Positions 6,303-15,756 of a stretch of 16,284 bases of DNA are shown one piece after another. Every line of letters begins with the position of its first letter. Position 1 is the first letter of the stretch. The DNA is from Acidobacteriaceae bacterium. GTDB taxonomy: Bacteria; Acidobacteriota; Terriglobia; Terriglobales; Acidobacteriaceae. The notes beneath the pieces were generated by a model, which saw nothing but the letters and a program-made list of their open reading frames with translations, searched no databases and had not been told where the DNA came from. The stretch lies in NCBI GenBank assembly GCA_030838305.1, contig JAUTWY010000352.1, positions 1 through 16,284 of the forward strand, in the 5' to 3' direction. The translations under genes were made by a program, and so were the position numbers.

Positions 6303-9137
6303 TTATTCGTCGGGTTCAAGTGGCACCGACGTTTCGGCGGGCTTCGCCTGTCCCGCAAGGATGGCCTGCCAATTCAGTAATGTGTTCCAGAGCAGACGCT
6401 GGTCGCCGCGGTTTAAGTCGCGGTGGATCGGATTGAAATTGAAGGCCACCACGTGTCCTTTGCCGACCGGCATGTCGAGGATGGCAGGGCGGCCGATCAG
6501 GTTTTCTTCTCCCCAGGCTTGGCCGCTTTCGACGAATGGCTGGCCTTCAGGGTCGCCCCACTCCATCACTATTCCGCTCCGGTCTTCGGGACCGTCGAGG
6601 CAAGTGGTGCAATAGGCCATTCGCAGCCACCGGCGCGGGATGTTATACAAAGGGAAGTTTTGGCGGAAGACGTAAGTATGCGCGGGATACCCGTACGCAA
6701 TAGGATGGTCGGCGCGGTCAAACGTAACGCGCACGTGGGCTCCAGGCGTTCGCGTCGCGGCTTGTTGAGAAGCAGCGGATGAGGAGCCGCCCCCTCCCGC
6801 CGTGCTGCGCGGAACCCCGCCGGACGACCGCCGCACAAAGCGCACCAGCCCGCCTTCCAGCGCTAGCATGCTTCCGCTGCCGAGCGTCACCATCAAGCCC
6901 CCGTCGTCGACAAAGTGTTGAATCTGCGCGAGTCCTTCGTAGCCGATTCCGCCCGTAATGTCGTCGGATTCGGCCGGAGTGCCCAAGCTGGGCGTTTGAG
7001 CCGTTTTCTTGAAAGGCATGGGCGACCATCTCCTGGGCAGACCTTCAATCTGCTCCGCCAGTTCCAGATCCACATGTCCGTAAAGCAGGACGTCGATGCG
7101 CGCGCGTAGATTTCCCGCACGAATATCTTCATCGCGCAGATAGGTGTAAGGAACCTTGCGCTGATCCAGCGAGTATCGAATCCACCCGATCGAGTCGGTG
7201 TCAGCCCACGGAACCCAGAGGCCAATGCGCGGAGCCCTTGCCTTGTGGCGGCGTACATCCGGTGAGGTGGCGACTTGCATAAAGTCAAGACCCACTTCGG
7301 CGGCAGTAGACACAATGGCATCGCGCAATCCGGGCTGCGTGGCAAGAATCCACGATCCTGCGCGAAACTTTGTGCCACCCGCCTCGAAGTCACGTTCTGC
7401 AATCTGAATTTCGAAATTCGCCAGACGATAACGGGCCGCAAGAAGTGATTCCTGGCCCGTGTCTTTCAGCAGATAGATGGGACCCGCGCCACTGAAGTGC
7501 CCGGTGGGATGCGGCACCTCGGTCAAACGGGACAAGGCAACATCATGAATTGATGGGTCGGCGGTGGGTATCGCCTGCAAATGGTAATTCGCCGGTAGCG
7601 CCCACGAGACATCATCGTAAGGAGGCTCTCCATCTTTCGGATAATGCTGCGGGGTCAGCAAATCTACTGCGTAGTTGCGATAGGGCTGGTCAAGACGAAC
7701 CACGTACGTTCCGGCCGGAAAGCTTCCTTCCTTAAGTTGAATTGGATTCTGCGCCCGCGCAACTTCGATTTGCTGGCCCATCAGCCGCCCTATCATCTGC
7801 GCCACGCGCGCTGGATCGCCCTGATTTTCCGGAATCAGAAACGCATACGGTGCCTGCGTTAGGCCTTTCTGCCAAGAGTCCCATCCTTTTTTGTAGAAGT
7901 TGTGCAACATTTCTTTGGAATGAATTGCTGTATCGTCCAACGCCGCGAGAGCGCCGGTTTCCTGATAGTTGAGGTTGTCACGCGCCGACCATGTAACCTC
8001 TCGCGGAGCAGGAAGAGGACGGTACCACTCCATGGTGGTGTAGGACTGCGACACCGATCGCTTCTCAGTTTCTGCGCTGCCATTGCCGAACGTCTCGTAA
8101 CCACGTCCAATGCTGTTGTGATTCATGGCCACGGAATCGAGATAAAGGTGAGCGAACGCCTCTCCAAAATTCCACGTCGAGACGCCCGGCATACCCATCG
8201 CCGTCATGGCCTCTACTTCGTGGAAGCTGAGTTCAAGAAACTCGGCGTAAGTGAGCGGATCGATGTTGGGGTTATAAGGACCTGTGCCGTTCCACGTCAT
8301 CATCAGGGGCGAACCCTCATGCAAGTCGTGCACCACCGTGGGATGCCACTCATGAAACATGCGGTGCACAGCTTTCGTGGTTTCATGTGTCTGCTGGTGA
8401 GTGTCACGATTGATATCTACAAATGTGTACTTCGACCAGTACGGAGGCGACTGGCGAGGCAGCGTGGCGCGATCAGTCTTGCCCTTGAGGTAGCGGTAGA
8501 ACCAGTCCACCATTTTGTCCCGGCCATCGGGATTGGAAACAGGATTGATCAGAACCACCAGGCGTTCGCGGATTCGCTGAATCATTGTCTGTTCCGACGT
8601 GGCCAGGCGGTAGGCGAGTTCCACCATCGCCTCGGTTGAGCCAGTCTCGTCGGAATGAAGCGCGGCATTGAAGTAATAAATCGGACGTGCGTTTGCGATG
8701 ATTTTCTCCGCGGCTGCCTCGGGCGTGCGGCGGGGATCTGCCAAGTCCGCGGTCGCAGCTTTTAGACGGTCGAGGTCGCGAATGCCAGCCTCATCGGCAA
8801 TGGCGAGCACTAAAATCTCGCGCCCTTCCTCACTCCGGCCAATTGTGAATACGCGGACTCGAGGACTCGCGGCCGCCAAGGCCCGGGCATACGCGTAAGC
8901 TTTCTCGGTGCCCAGCAATTCTCCCGGAGCGCCCATGATGCGGCCCAAAAATTTCTCCGGAGAAGGAACAGTACTCGATTGAGGTATGTACGAGACCCAG
9001 GGAGAAACAAAATGTGGATCGGTGGTAGCCGCCGCGATGGCTTCGACGGAGCCGGATTCGGGGACATCAGGGCTTTGCGCAGACGCTGTGATGGTCAACC
9101 ACGTCAGCGTCGATAGCACCAGCGCGAATCGGAACAT
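6303..9137 (-). CDS. Secreted M14-family zinc carboxypeptidase with C-terminal amidotransferase-like domain
   Basis: A 944-residue exported protein. The first 20 residues form a signal peptide, probably cut at ASA|QS. The M14 domain (about 60-400) has the first zinc-ligand pair H161-x-x-E164 (ALHSDETGSTEA), INPVSNPDGR at about 198-206, DINRD at 241-245, and a third zinc histidine at H270 or H273 (VVHDLHEG). After a beta-rich middle, residues from about 620 on (GLWVPWADTDSIGWIRYSLD, then DVLLYGH and FVDDGGLMVTLGSGS) resemble the class I glutamine-amidotransferase/ThuA-like fold. A Gly/Ser low-complexity linker lies near 790. It likely cleaves peptides or cell-wall amides outside the cytoplasm; substrate unknown. 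The start is supported by AGGGGG (9149-9144) 6 nt before the ATG. No clear promoter is seen upstream. The catalytic base (CPA Glu270) was not located with confidence. Confidence 0.9.
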   Translation of the reverse strand: MFRFALVLSTLTWLTITASAQSPDVPESGSVEAIAAATTDPHFVSPWVSYIPQSSTVPSPEKFLGRIMGAPGELLGTEKAYAYARALAAASPRVRVFTIGRSEEGREILVLAIADEAGIRDLDRLKAATADLADPRRTPEAAAEKIIANARPIYYFNAALHSDETGSTEAMVELAYRLATSEQTMIQRIRERLVVLINPVSNPDGRDKMVDWFYRYLKGKTDRATLPRQSPPYWSKYTFVDINRDTHQQTHETTKAVHRMFHEWHPTVVHDLHEGSPLMMTWNGTGPYNPNIDPLTYAEFLELSFHEVEAMTAMGMPGVSTWNFGEAFAHLYLDSVAMNHNSIGRGYETFGNGSAETEKRSVSQSYTTMEWYRPLPAPREVTWSARDNLNYQETGALAALDDTAIHSKEMLHNFYKKGWDSWQKGLTQAPYAFLIPENQGDPARVAQMIGRLMGQQIEVARAQNPIQLKEGSFPAGTYVVRLDQPYRNYAVDLLTPQHYPKDGEPPYDDVSWALPANYHLQAIPTADPSIHDVALSRLTEVPHPTGHFSGAGPIYLLKDTGQESLLAARYRLANFEIQIAERDFEAGGTKFRAGSWILATQPGLRDAIVSTAAEVGLDFMQVATSPDVRRHKARAPRIGLWVPWADTDSIGWIRYSLDQRKVPYTYLRDEDIRAGNLRARIDVLLYGHVDLELAEQIEGLPRRWSPMPFKKTAQTPSLGTPAESDDITGGIGYEGLAQIQHFVDDGGLMVTLGSGSMLALEGGLVRFVRRSSGGVPRSTAGGGGSSSAASQQAATRTPGAHVRVTFDRADHPIAYGYPAHTYVFRQNFPLYNIPRRWLRMAYCTTCLDGPEDRSGIVMEWGDPEGQPFVESGQAWGEENLIGRPAILDMPVGKGHVVAFNFNPIHRDLNRGDQRLLWNTLLNWQAILAGQAKPAETSVPLEPDE

Positions 9138-9240
9138 GCGAATCCCCCTAGGGTCGGTTGAGGCGAGAGTTTAACACGCGCTCATGGCAGAGATTCACCT
9201 CGGCAGAGCTTCCTCGTTCACGAAGCAGACTGAGACAACA

Positions 9241-9266
9241 CCCGCCGTTAGTGCCCGCCGTTAGTG
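9241..9266 (+). repeat. 13-bp perfect tandem duplication
   Basis: CCCGCCGTTAGTG occurs twice in a row (9241-9253 and 9254-9266), ending 3 nt before the -35 box of the hppA promoter. It could be a duplicated regulator half-site or simple slippage. Confidence 0.8.
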
Positions 9267-9269
9267 CAA

Positions 9270-9298
9270 TTGACCCTTTTGTTACAAGATGTTATAAA
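9270..9298 (+). promoter_or_regulatory. Strong sigma70-like promoter of hppA
   Basis: TTGACC (9270-9275) and TATAAA (9293-9298) are separated by 17 nt; both boxes match 5 of 6 consensus positions. Predicted start near 9305, giving a leader of about 240 nt. Confidence 0.7.
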
Positions 9299-9304
9299 TG
9301 CCAG

Positions 9305-9362
9305 TTTTGCACTGGTTCTTTCGGAGATCATCGCAACCTCTCCGGTCGTCCAGGGTGCAAAA
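9305..9362 (+). promoter_or_regulatory. Structured 5' leader of hppA (nested stems)
   Basis: TTTTGCAC (9305-9312) pairs perfectly with GTGCAAAA (9355-9362). Within it CGGAGA (9322-9327) pairs with TCTCCG (9339-9344). The outer stem starts at the predicted transcription start. I match it to no known riboswitch class. Confidence 0.4.
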
Positions 9363-9545
9363 TCCGACGCGGCCAAGCTCCAACACTCCGTATTAGGTTT
9401 GCGGTGGAAGCGTGTTCGGAATTCCGGAAACTTCGTCTCGCGTATGCTGCACCGGGCGTGCTCGGACGTGGGATGTCTTGCCGGAAGGCTGTGCCCATAC
9501 ACGTTTGCAGATTCCTGAAAACCGACTTAATTTGGAGGACTCAAT

Positions 9546-12032
<2,487 letters not shown>

Positions 12033-12103
12033 GACAGGTCGGGGACAGTTGCCGTGGCGCTCCCTGAGTGAACCTCGGCAGTTGTTCTCAAAGCAGATCC
12101 AAG

Positions 12104-12132
12104 CGCCATCCGGCCAGCCCGGATGGCGTTTT
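12104..12132 (+). terminator. Rho-independent terminator of hppA
   Basis: CGCCATCCGG (12104-12113) and CCGGATGGCG (12119-12128) form a perfect 10-bp stem with loop CCAGC, followed by TTTT. The T run is short but the stem is very stable. Confidence 0.75.
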
Positions 12133-12214
12133 GGTTGAGGGCGACAGCATCGCGATATCGCGTTTTCTGGGCCAACTGTTTTGGGCAGAGCAGAACCGGT
12201 GGTAGACTGCGCCT

Positions 12215-12697
12215 ATGGCCGCTAAAAAGAAAACCAAGAAGCAACGCACCAAGCTGAAAACAACTGCCCCGAAGAAGAGACGACCGGTAAAGAAGAGGGC
12301 GAGAAAGAAAGCCCCAAAGAAGTTGGCGAAGAAGAAGCCGACATCGAAAAAGGCAGCGCTGAAGACGAAGTCCCTCGGAAAGAAGAAGGCCGCCGGGAAA
12401 ACTGCTGGGAACCTCGCGAAACGCGCTCCCAGGACAAGACAGAAAGTCGATAGGGAATCGCTTGAATCCCAAGAACGGAGATCGCGATCGGCGGGGCAAT
12501 CGGGAGACCTCCAGGGATTGTCCCACGTCGAGGCTGCGGATTCGGAAAGTGTCGAGGAGTTGATCGAGGAAGGGAACGCGTTCGAGGCTGACGTAGTGGC
12601 TGGCGTGGAAAGAGCGGGCGATACCAGAGTGCAGGAAGTTCGTACCCACGAGGTTCCTGAGGACGACGTTCCTGGTGAGTACCTGGATGAAGAGTAG
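12215..12697 (+). CDS. Histone H1-like lysine-rich protein with acidic C-terminal domain
   Basis: A 160-residue bipolar protein. Residues 1 to about 78 are almost all Lys, Arg, Ala and Pro in KKxxKK runs (MAAKKKTKKQRTK onward), as in bacterial histone H1/AlgP-like DNA-binding tails; this part should bind nucleic acid. The rest is acidic: from about residue 105 (GLSHVEAADSESVEELIEEG, then NAFEADVVAGVERA and EVRTHEVPEDDVPGEYLDEE) it looks like a compact conserved domain rather than disordered filler. The acidic half might fold back on the basic tail or bind a partner. Its start has only a weak ribosome site (GGTGG, 11 nt upstream). It is preceded by the hppA terminator and followed 98 nt later by the sulfur enzyme gene. 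From memory, similar acidic tails occur in acidobacterial hypothetical proteins; not checked. Confidence 0.8.
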   Translation: MAAKKKTKKQRTKLKTTAPKKRRPVKKRARKKAPKKLAKKKPTSKKAALKTKSLGKKKAAGKTAGNLAKRAPRTRQKVDRESLESQERRSRSAGQSGDLQGLSHVEAADSESVEELIEEGNAFEADVVAGVERAGDTRVQEVRTHEVPEDDVPGEYLDEE

Positions 12698-12795
12698 TGG
12701 GTGAACGCCTTTTCCGCGAACCTATTCTTGCAGCAGGTGGGACTGTTAACAGCGCAGAATAGAATTGGGTAGCACCTGCGGGAAGAGATGAGGCG

Positions 12796-14187
12796 ATGCA
12801 CTTCGAGCAATTTTATCTGGGCTGTCTGGCGCATGCGTCCTACATGCTCGCCTCCGAGGGCGAGGCTGTGGTGGTGGATCCGCAGCGCGACGTGGAAATT
12901 TACCTGCGGGCGGCTGAGACGAATCGAGTTTCCATTCGGCACGTCTTCGAGACTCACCTGCACGCCGATTTCATTTCCGGACATCAGGAGTTGGCGTCGA
13001 GAACCGGGGCGCAGATTTATATTGGGGCGGAGGCTGGAGCGACATTCCCGCACCTCGCGGTGCGCGACGGTTACCAGTTGCAAGTAGGGAAAATGCGGAT
13101 CACGGCGCTGGAAACGCCGGGGCACACACCGGAAAGCGTATGTCTTGTAGTTGCGGACGAAGAGAAGTCTGCGGCGCCGTGGGCGGTTCTGACCGGCGAT
13201 ACTCTTTTCCTGGGGGATGTGGGCCGTCCTGATCTTTCCCAGCGCTACACCCCCGTGCAACTGGCGGGAATGCTTTATGACAGCCTGCACAACAAACTTC
13301 TGAAGTTGGCGGACGAAGTTCTGGTTTATCCGGCACACGGAGCCGGTTCACTATGCGGACGCAACATGCGAGCCGAGCGCGTTTCCACGATCGGCACGGA
13401 GCGGCTTACGAACTACGCATTGCAAATCAAGAGCAGGGAAGAGTTCGTAAAGCAATTGACCAGCAACTTGCCGGCGCGTCCCGCATACTTTTCGCAGGAC
13501 GCGGAAATCAATCGAGCAGGAGCAGTGGCGCTCTCCGACCTTCCGGAACTGCGCCCGGTAGAGCCGTCCGAGCTTAAGACTCTGGTCGCCGAAGGTGGCA
13601 TCGTGCTCGATGTGCGGCCGGGTGAGCAATTCGCGGCAGGCCACGTCCCGGGATCGATAACCATCGCGTTGTCGGGGCAGTTCGCTTCGTGGGCGGGAGC
13701 GTTGCTGGGTTTGGCGGCCTGTCCCGTGTTGATTGCGGAATCGCCCGAAGCATTGGCGGAAGCACGAATGAGACTGGCGCGGGTCGGCTTAGAAGATGCA
13801 CGGGGTTTCCTGAAAGGCGGCATTGAAGCGTGGCGCAAGGCTGGATTGCCATTCGTCACACTTCAGCAGATCCGTGTTGAATCTCTCAGCCGTCGGTTAG
13901 AAGGTAGCGGGTGGAACGTGCTGGATGTCCGCCGCGAACCGGAATGGGAAGCCGGTCACATTGCCGGTGCTTCATGGTGGCCCTTGGATAACTTCAAGGT
14001 TTCGCCTCCTGAAATCGATCGCAACGCTACGATCGCCGTGCATTGCAAGGGCGGATATCGCAGCATGATTGCCTGCAGCCTGTTGCAACGTGCCGGCTTT
14101 CAGAATGTGGTCAATGTGGTGGGAGGGTTCGACGCCTGGCAGGAAGCGAAACTTCCTGTTGTCACGGAGAAGCCTGTCGTGGCCTGA
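12796..14187 (+). CDS. CstB-like persulfide dioxygenase fused to two rhodanese domains
   Basis: A 463-residue cytoplasmic fusion. The N-terminal metallo-beta-lactamase-fold domain (1 to about 250) has THLHADFISGH with H54, H56 and D58, then H110 (TPGHTPES), D135 (TGDTLF) and H181 (YPAHGAGS). H54, H110 and D135 fit the 2-His-1-Asp iron site of ETHE1-type persulfide dioxygenases, and Phe after HAD is usual in the CstB branch. The first rhodanese domain (about 255-355) keeps the fold (VLDVRPGEQFAAGHVPGS) but has no active-site loop cysteine. The second (about 365-460) has a full loop, VHCKGGYRS, with C417 and R422. This PDO/pseudo-rhodanese/rhodanese order is that of Staphylococcus CstB, which oxidises persulfides to thiosulfate in sulfide detoxification. 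GGAAGAG (12781-12787) is 8 nt before the ATG. No CstR-like repressor or sqr gene is in view. Confidence 0.9.
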   Translation: MHFEQFYLGCLAHASYMLASEGEAVVVDPQRDVEIYLRAAETNRVSIRHVFETHLHADFISGHQELASRTGAQIYIGAEAGATFPHLAVRDGYQLQVGKMRITALETPGHTPESVCLVVADEEKSAAPWAVLTGDTLFLGDVGRPDLSQRYTPVQLAGMLYDSLHNKLLKLADEVLVYPAHGAGSLCGRNMRAERVSTIGTERLTNYALQIKSREEFVKQLTSNLPARPAYFSQDAEINRAGAVALSDLPELRPVEPSELKTLVAEGGIVLDVRPGEQFAAGHVPGSITIALSGQFASWAGALLGLAACPVLIAESPEALAEARMRLARVGLEDARGFLKGGIEAWRKAGLPFVTLQQIRVESLSRRLEGSGWNVLDVRREPEWEAGHIAGASWWPLDNFKVSPPEIDRNATIAVHCKGGYRSMIACSLLQRAGFQNVVNVVGGFDAWQEAKLPVVTEKPVVA

Positions 14188-14353
14188 GTTGATCGGGCGC
14201 ACTCCTACCCTGCATCGCTCCCTCACACTCGTCGGCCCCCTTTTGTCATTGCAATCGCTTTGGTGACACCAACAATCACATGTGCCGCAGGACGTAACGC
14301 CGGGCATGGAGAATCGGCCCGATATTCCACAGCCCCGCGGCATTGCTGCTGCG

Positions 14354-15370
14354 CTACTTTTTCGGCCCGACGAGATCGCTCATCGGAGGCACATTGACGG
14401 TATCGCAGGTAAATCCCAGGCAGCCAAGATTCCAGCCATCCTGAATCGTTGCCAGCATGGATTGATGGTTGTAGGCGATGTTTGAGGTACGAGGCGACTG
14501 AGCAGAGTGAGAAATGGTCATCATCACGACATGGCCGCCGCCTTGGCCGGCAACCGAGTCGCAGCAACCGCTGTCATCCCCGAAGCCGCCGAAGCCGCTA
14601 CCGGTGAAATCGGACTCATCCCAGGCGATGAAGATGACGGAGTTGCCGGTCCAAGCGCGTGAATTCGTGATTGCATTGACCGTGTTCAGCAGAAAGGAGT
14701 CCCCTGCGGCAATCAGCGCTTGCACCTGGGAGAAATCGCACGGGTCGTCGGAGGTCGAAGCCCGCCCATGCATGTCGTTGCATTGGTCCGGACTGATCCA
14801 GGTGAAGTCGGCCACGTTGCCGCTGGCAAGGTCAGTCGCGAACTGGCTGAAATCGACAATATTAGCGACGCGTGCCGGATTGCTCTGCACGTCCTGGTAC
14901 GAGATGAAGGGATTGTGCTTGCGTTCGTAGAGCTGGTTCCCACAGGCGTGATCCAGCGGAGTGACGCAAAGCGAATAAGACTGCATGTAGGCCTTCCAGG
15001 TTTTGCCGTTAGCCTCAAGCTGATCTACGATGTTGGCGACGTTGATCGTGGTGTCATTATCGTCAGCGACGCCGTTCGTCGAACCTGAGGTTGCGGCGAT
15101 GTAGTTCGGCTGGCTGGGGTGGGTGACGCCGAAGTAATTGTTTGCCAGGCCGTTGTTGGCGGCCGCGGCATTGATGAAGGGCGCGTTCGAGTTGCCGATC
15201 AGGGTATCGAAACCAGTGTTTTCCATCATGATGACGAAAACGTGCTGAACGTTCTTGATGTCTGAGCGGCTGTTTTGCGCGGTGACCGGAGATGGTGCAA
15301 GGAAGACCAAATTCATAAACAAACAGGCCGCTGCGAGTCCCGGCAGCCCGAGAAGACGCTGTGATTTCAT
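14354..15370 (-). CDS. Secreted phosphoesterase (AcpA/phospholipase C family, alkaline phosphatase fold)
   Basis: I place the start at ATG 15370, not at the longer in-frame ATG 15430. AGGAGG lies exactly 6 nt upstream, the protein then begins with a proper signal peptide (MKSQRLLGLPGLAAACLF onward, cut near VTA|QN), and a promoter lies between the two ATGs. The mature protein (338 residues before processing) has VFVIMMENTGFD (metal-binding E50-N51), HPSQPNYIAATSGS, FIAWDESDF and GGGHVVMM, which are typical of phosphoesterase family PF04185 (acid phosphatase AcpA, phospholipase C). Eight cysteines in the mature part suggest disulfides and export. It probably releases phosphate from external phosphomonoesters or lipids; substrate not determinable. 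It converges on the rhodanese fusion gene, with 166 nt between stops and no clear terminator. Confidence 0.9.
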   Translation of the reverse strand: MKSQRLLGLPGLAAACLFMNLVFLAPSPVTAQNSRSDIKNVQHVFVIMMENTGFDTLIGNSNAPFINAAAANNGLANNYFGVTHPSQPNYIAATSGSTNGVADDNDTTINVANIVDQLEANGKTWKAYMQSYSLCVTPLDHACGNQLYERKHNPFISYQDVQSNPARVANIVDFSQFATDLASGNVADFTWISPDQCNDMHGRASTSDDPCDFSQVQALIAAGDSFLLNTVNAITNSRAWTGNSVIFIAWDESDFTGSGFGGFGDDSGCCDSVAGQGGGHVVMMTISHSAQSPRTSNIAYNHQSMLATIQDGWNLGCLGFTCDTVNVPPMSDLVGPKK

Positions 15371-15388
15371 CGGAATCCTCCTGGAGCT

Positions 15389-15417
15389 TTTAAAATGGAG
15401 TCTGCTTTTCGAGTCAA
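15389..15417 (-). promoter_or_regulatory. Promoter of the phosphoesterase gene
   Basis: On the - strand TTGACT (15417-15412) and TTTAAA (15394-15389) are 17 nt apart. The predicted start falls just upstream of the AGGAGG at 15382-15377, giving a very short leader and supporting the start at 15370. Confidence 0.5.
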
Positions 15418-15430
15418 AAGCGGCTCCCAT

Positions 15431-15756
15431 GATATACCCGTCTCACCCATTGGCCACTCCTTGACGCGATTTTCCTCTGAGCGAACCCGCAAATCTGCAC
15501 AAAACTTTACCTCCTGGCCACCCGTTGCATAACAACAAGCAGATGGGGGATGGGTTCGACTTATCAGCAACGCCGCTGCAGCGGGATTGGATTTACAACT
15601 TTTCAGCAATTTGGAATTCGCGGCTAAGTTAAAGGGAACTGGTCGGGTTCGATCTTGAGCAGGTTCAAACATTTCTCGGGCTTGGTGCTGGATAAATTTG
15701 CAGGTGGGTGGCGGCACACTCACAAAGGGCTTGCCGAAATCCATATTCCACATTGG
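15431..15756. other. Divergent intergenic region with no firm gene
   Basis: Holds upstream DNA for the phosphoesterase (-) and the lipoprotein (+). A 12-bp perfect palindrome CCGCTGCAGCGG lies at 15573-15584. No clear promoter for the lipoprotein is seen. An AGGAGG (15515-15510, - strand) precedes a 28-codon GTG frame (15500-15414) of unremarkable composition; I do not call it. Confidence 0.5.

Larger units (their letters stand above)
9138..9545. other. Divergent intergenic region (peptidase/hppA)
   Basis: About 400 nt carrying the peptidase ribosome site (AGGGGG), a 13-bp tandem repeat, the hppA promoter, and a roughly 240-nt hppA leader with a nested stem at its 5' end. The remainder of the leader (9363-9533) shows only a short CGGAATTCCG palindrome near 9416. 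Open frames here have no ribosome sites and no family features. Confidence 0.6.

Noticed and set aside
6200..6436. Short + strand frames across the comM C-terminus and peptidase end
   Set aside because: They run in other frames than the clear ComM homology and into the antisense of the peptidase gene.
12088..13338. Long open frame (416 codons) on the - strand across the H1-like and rhodanese-fusion genes
   Set aside because: It lies opposite two well-supported genes, is Ser/Phe/Arg-rich as expected from antisense of Lys-rich DNA, and has no family motifs.
15371..15430. 20-residue N-terminal extension of the phosphoesterase from ATG 15430
   Set aside because: It would place a basic, polar stretch before the signal peptide, has no ribosome site, and would run across the predicted promoter.
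15414..15500. 28-codon - strand frame starting GTG behind AGGAGG
   Set aside because: The ribosome-like site is good, but the peptide has no recognisable features, there is no promoter upstream, and its end overlaps the phosphoesterase promoter. Not enough to call.
15573..15584. CCGCTGCAGCGG palindrome as an operator
   Set aside because: Short GC-rich palindromes arise often by chance and there is no promoter next to it.
15367..15753. 128-codon - strand frame overlapping the phosphoesterase start
   Set aside because: Overlaps the lipoprotein upstream region and the phosphoesterase ribosome site; its composition looks random.
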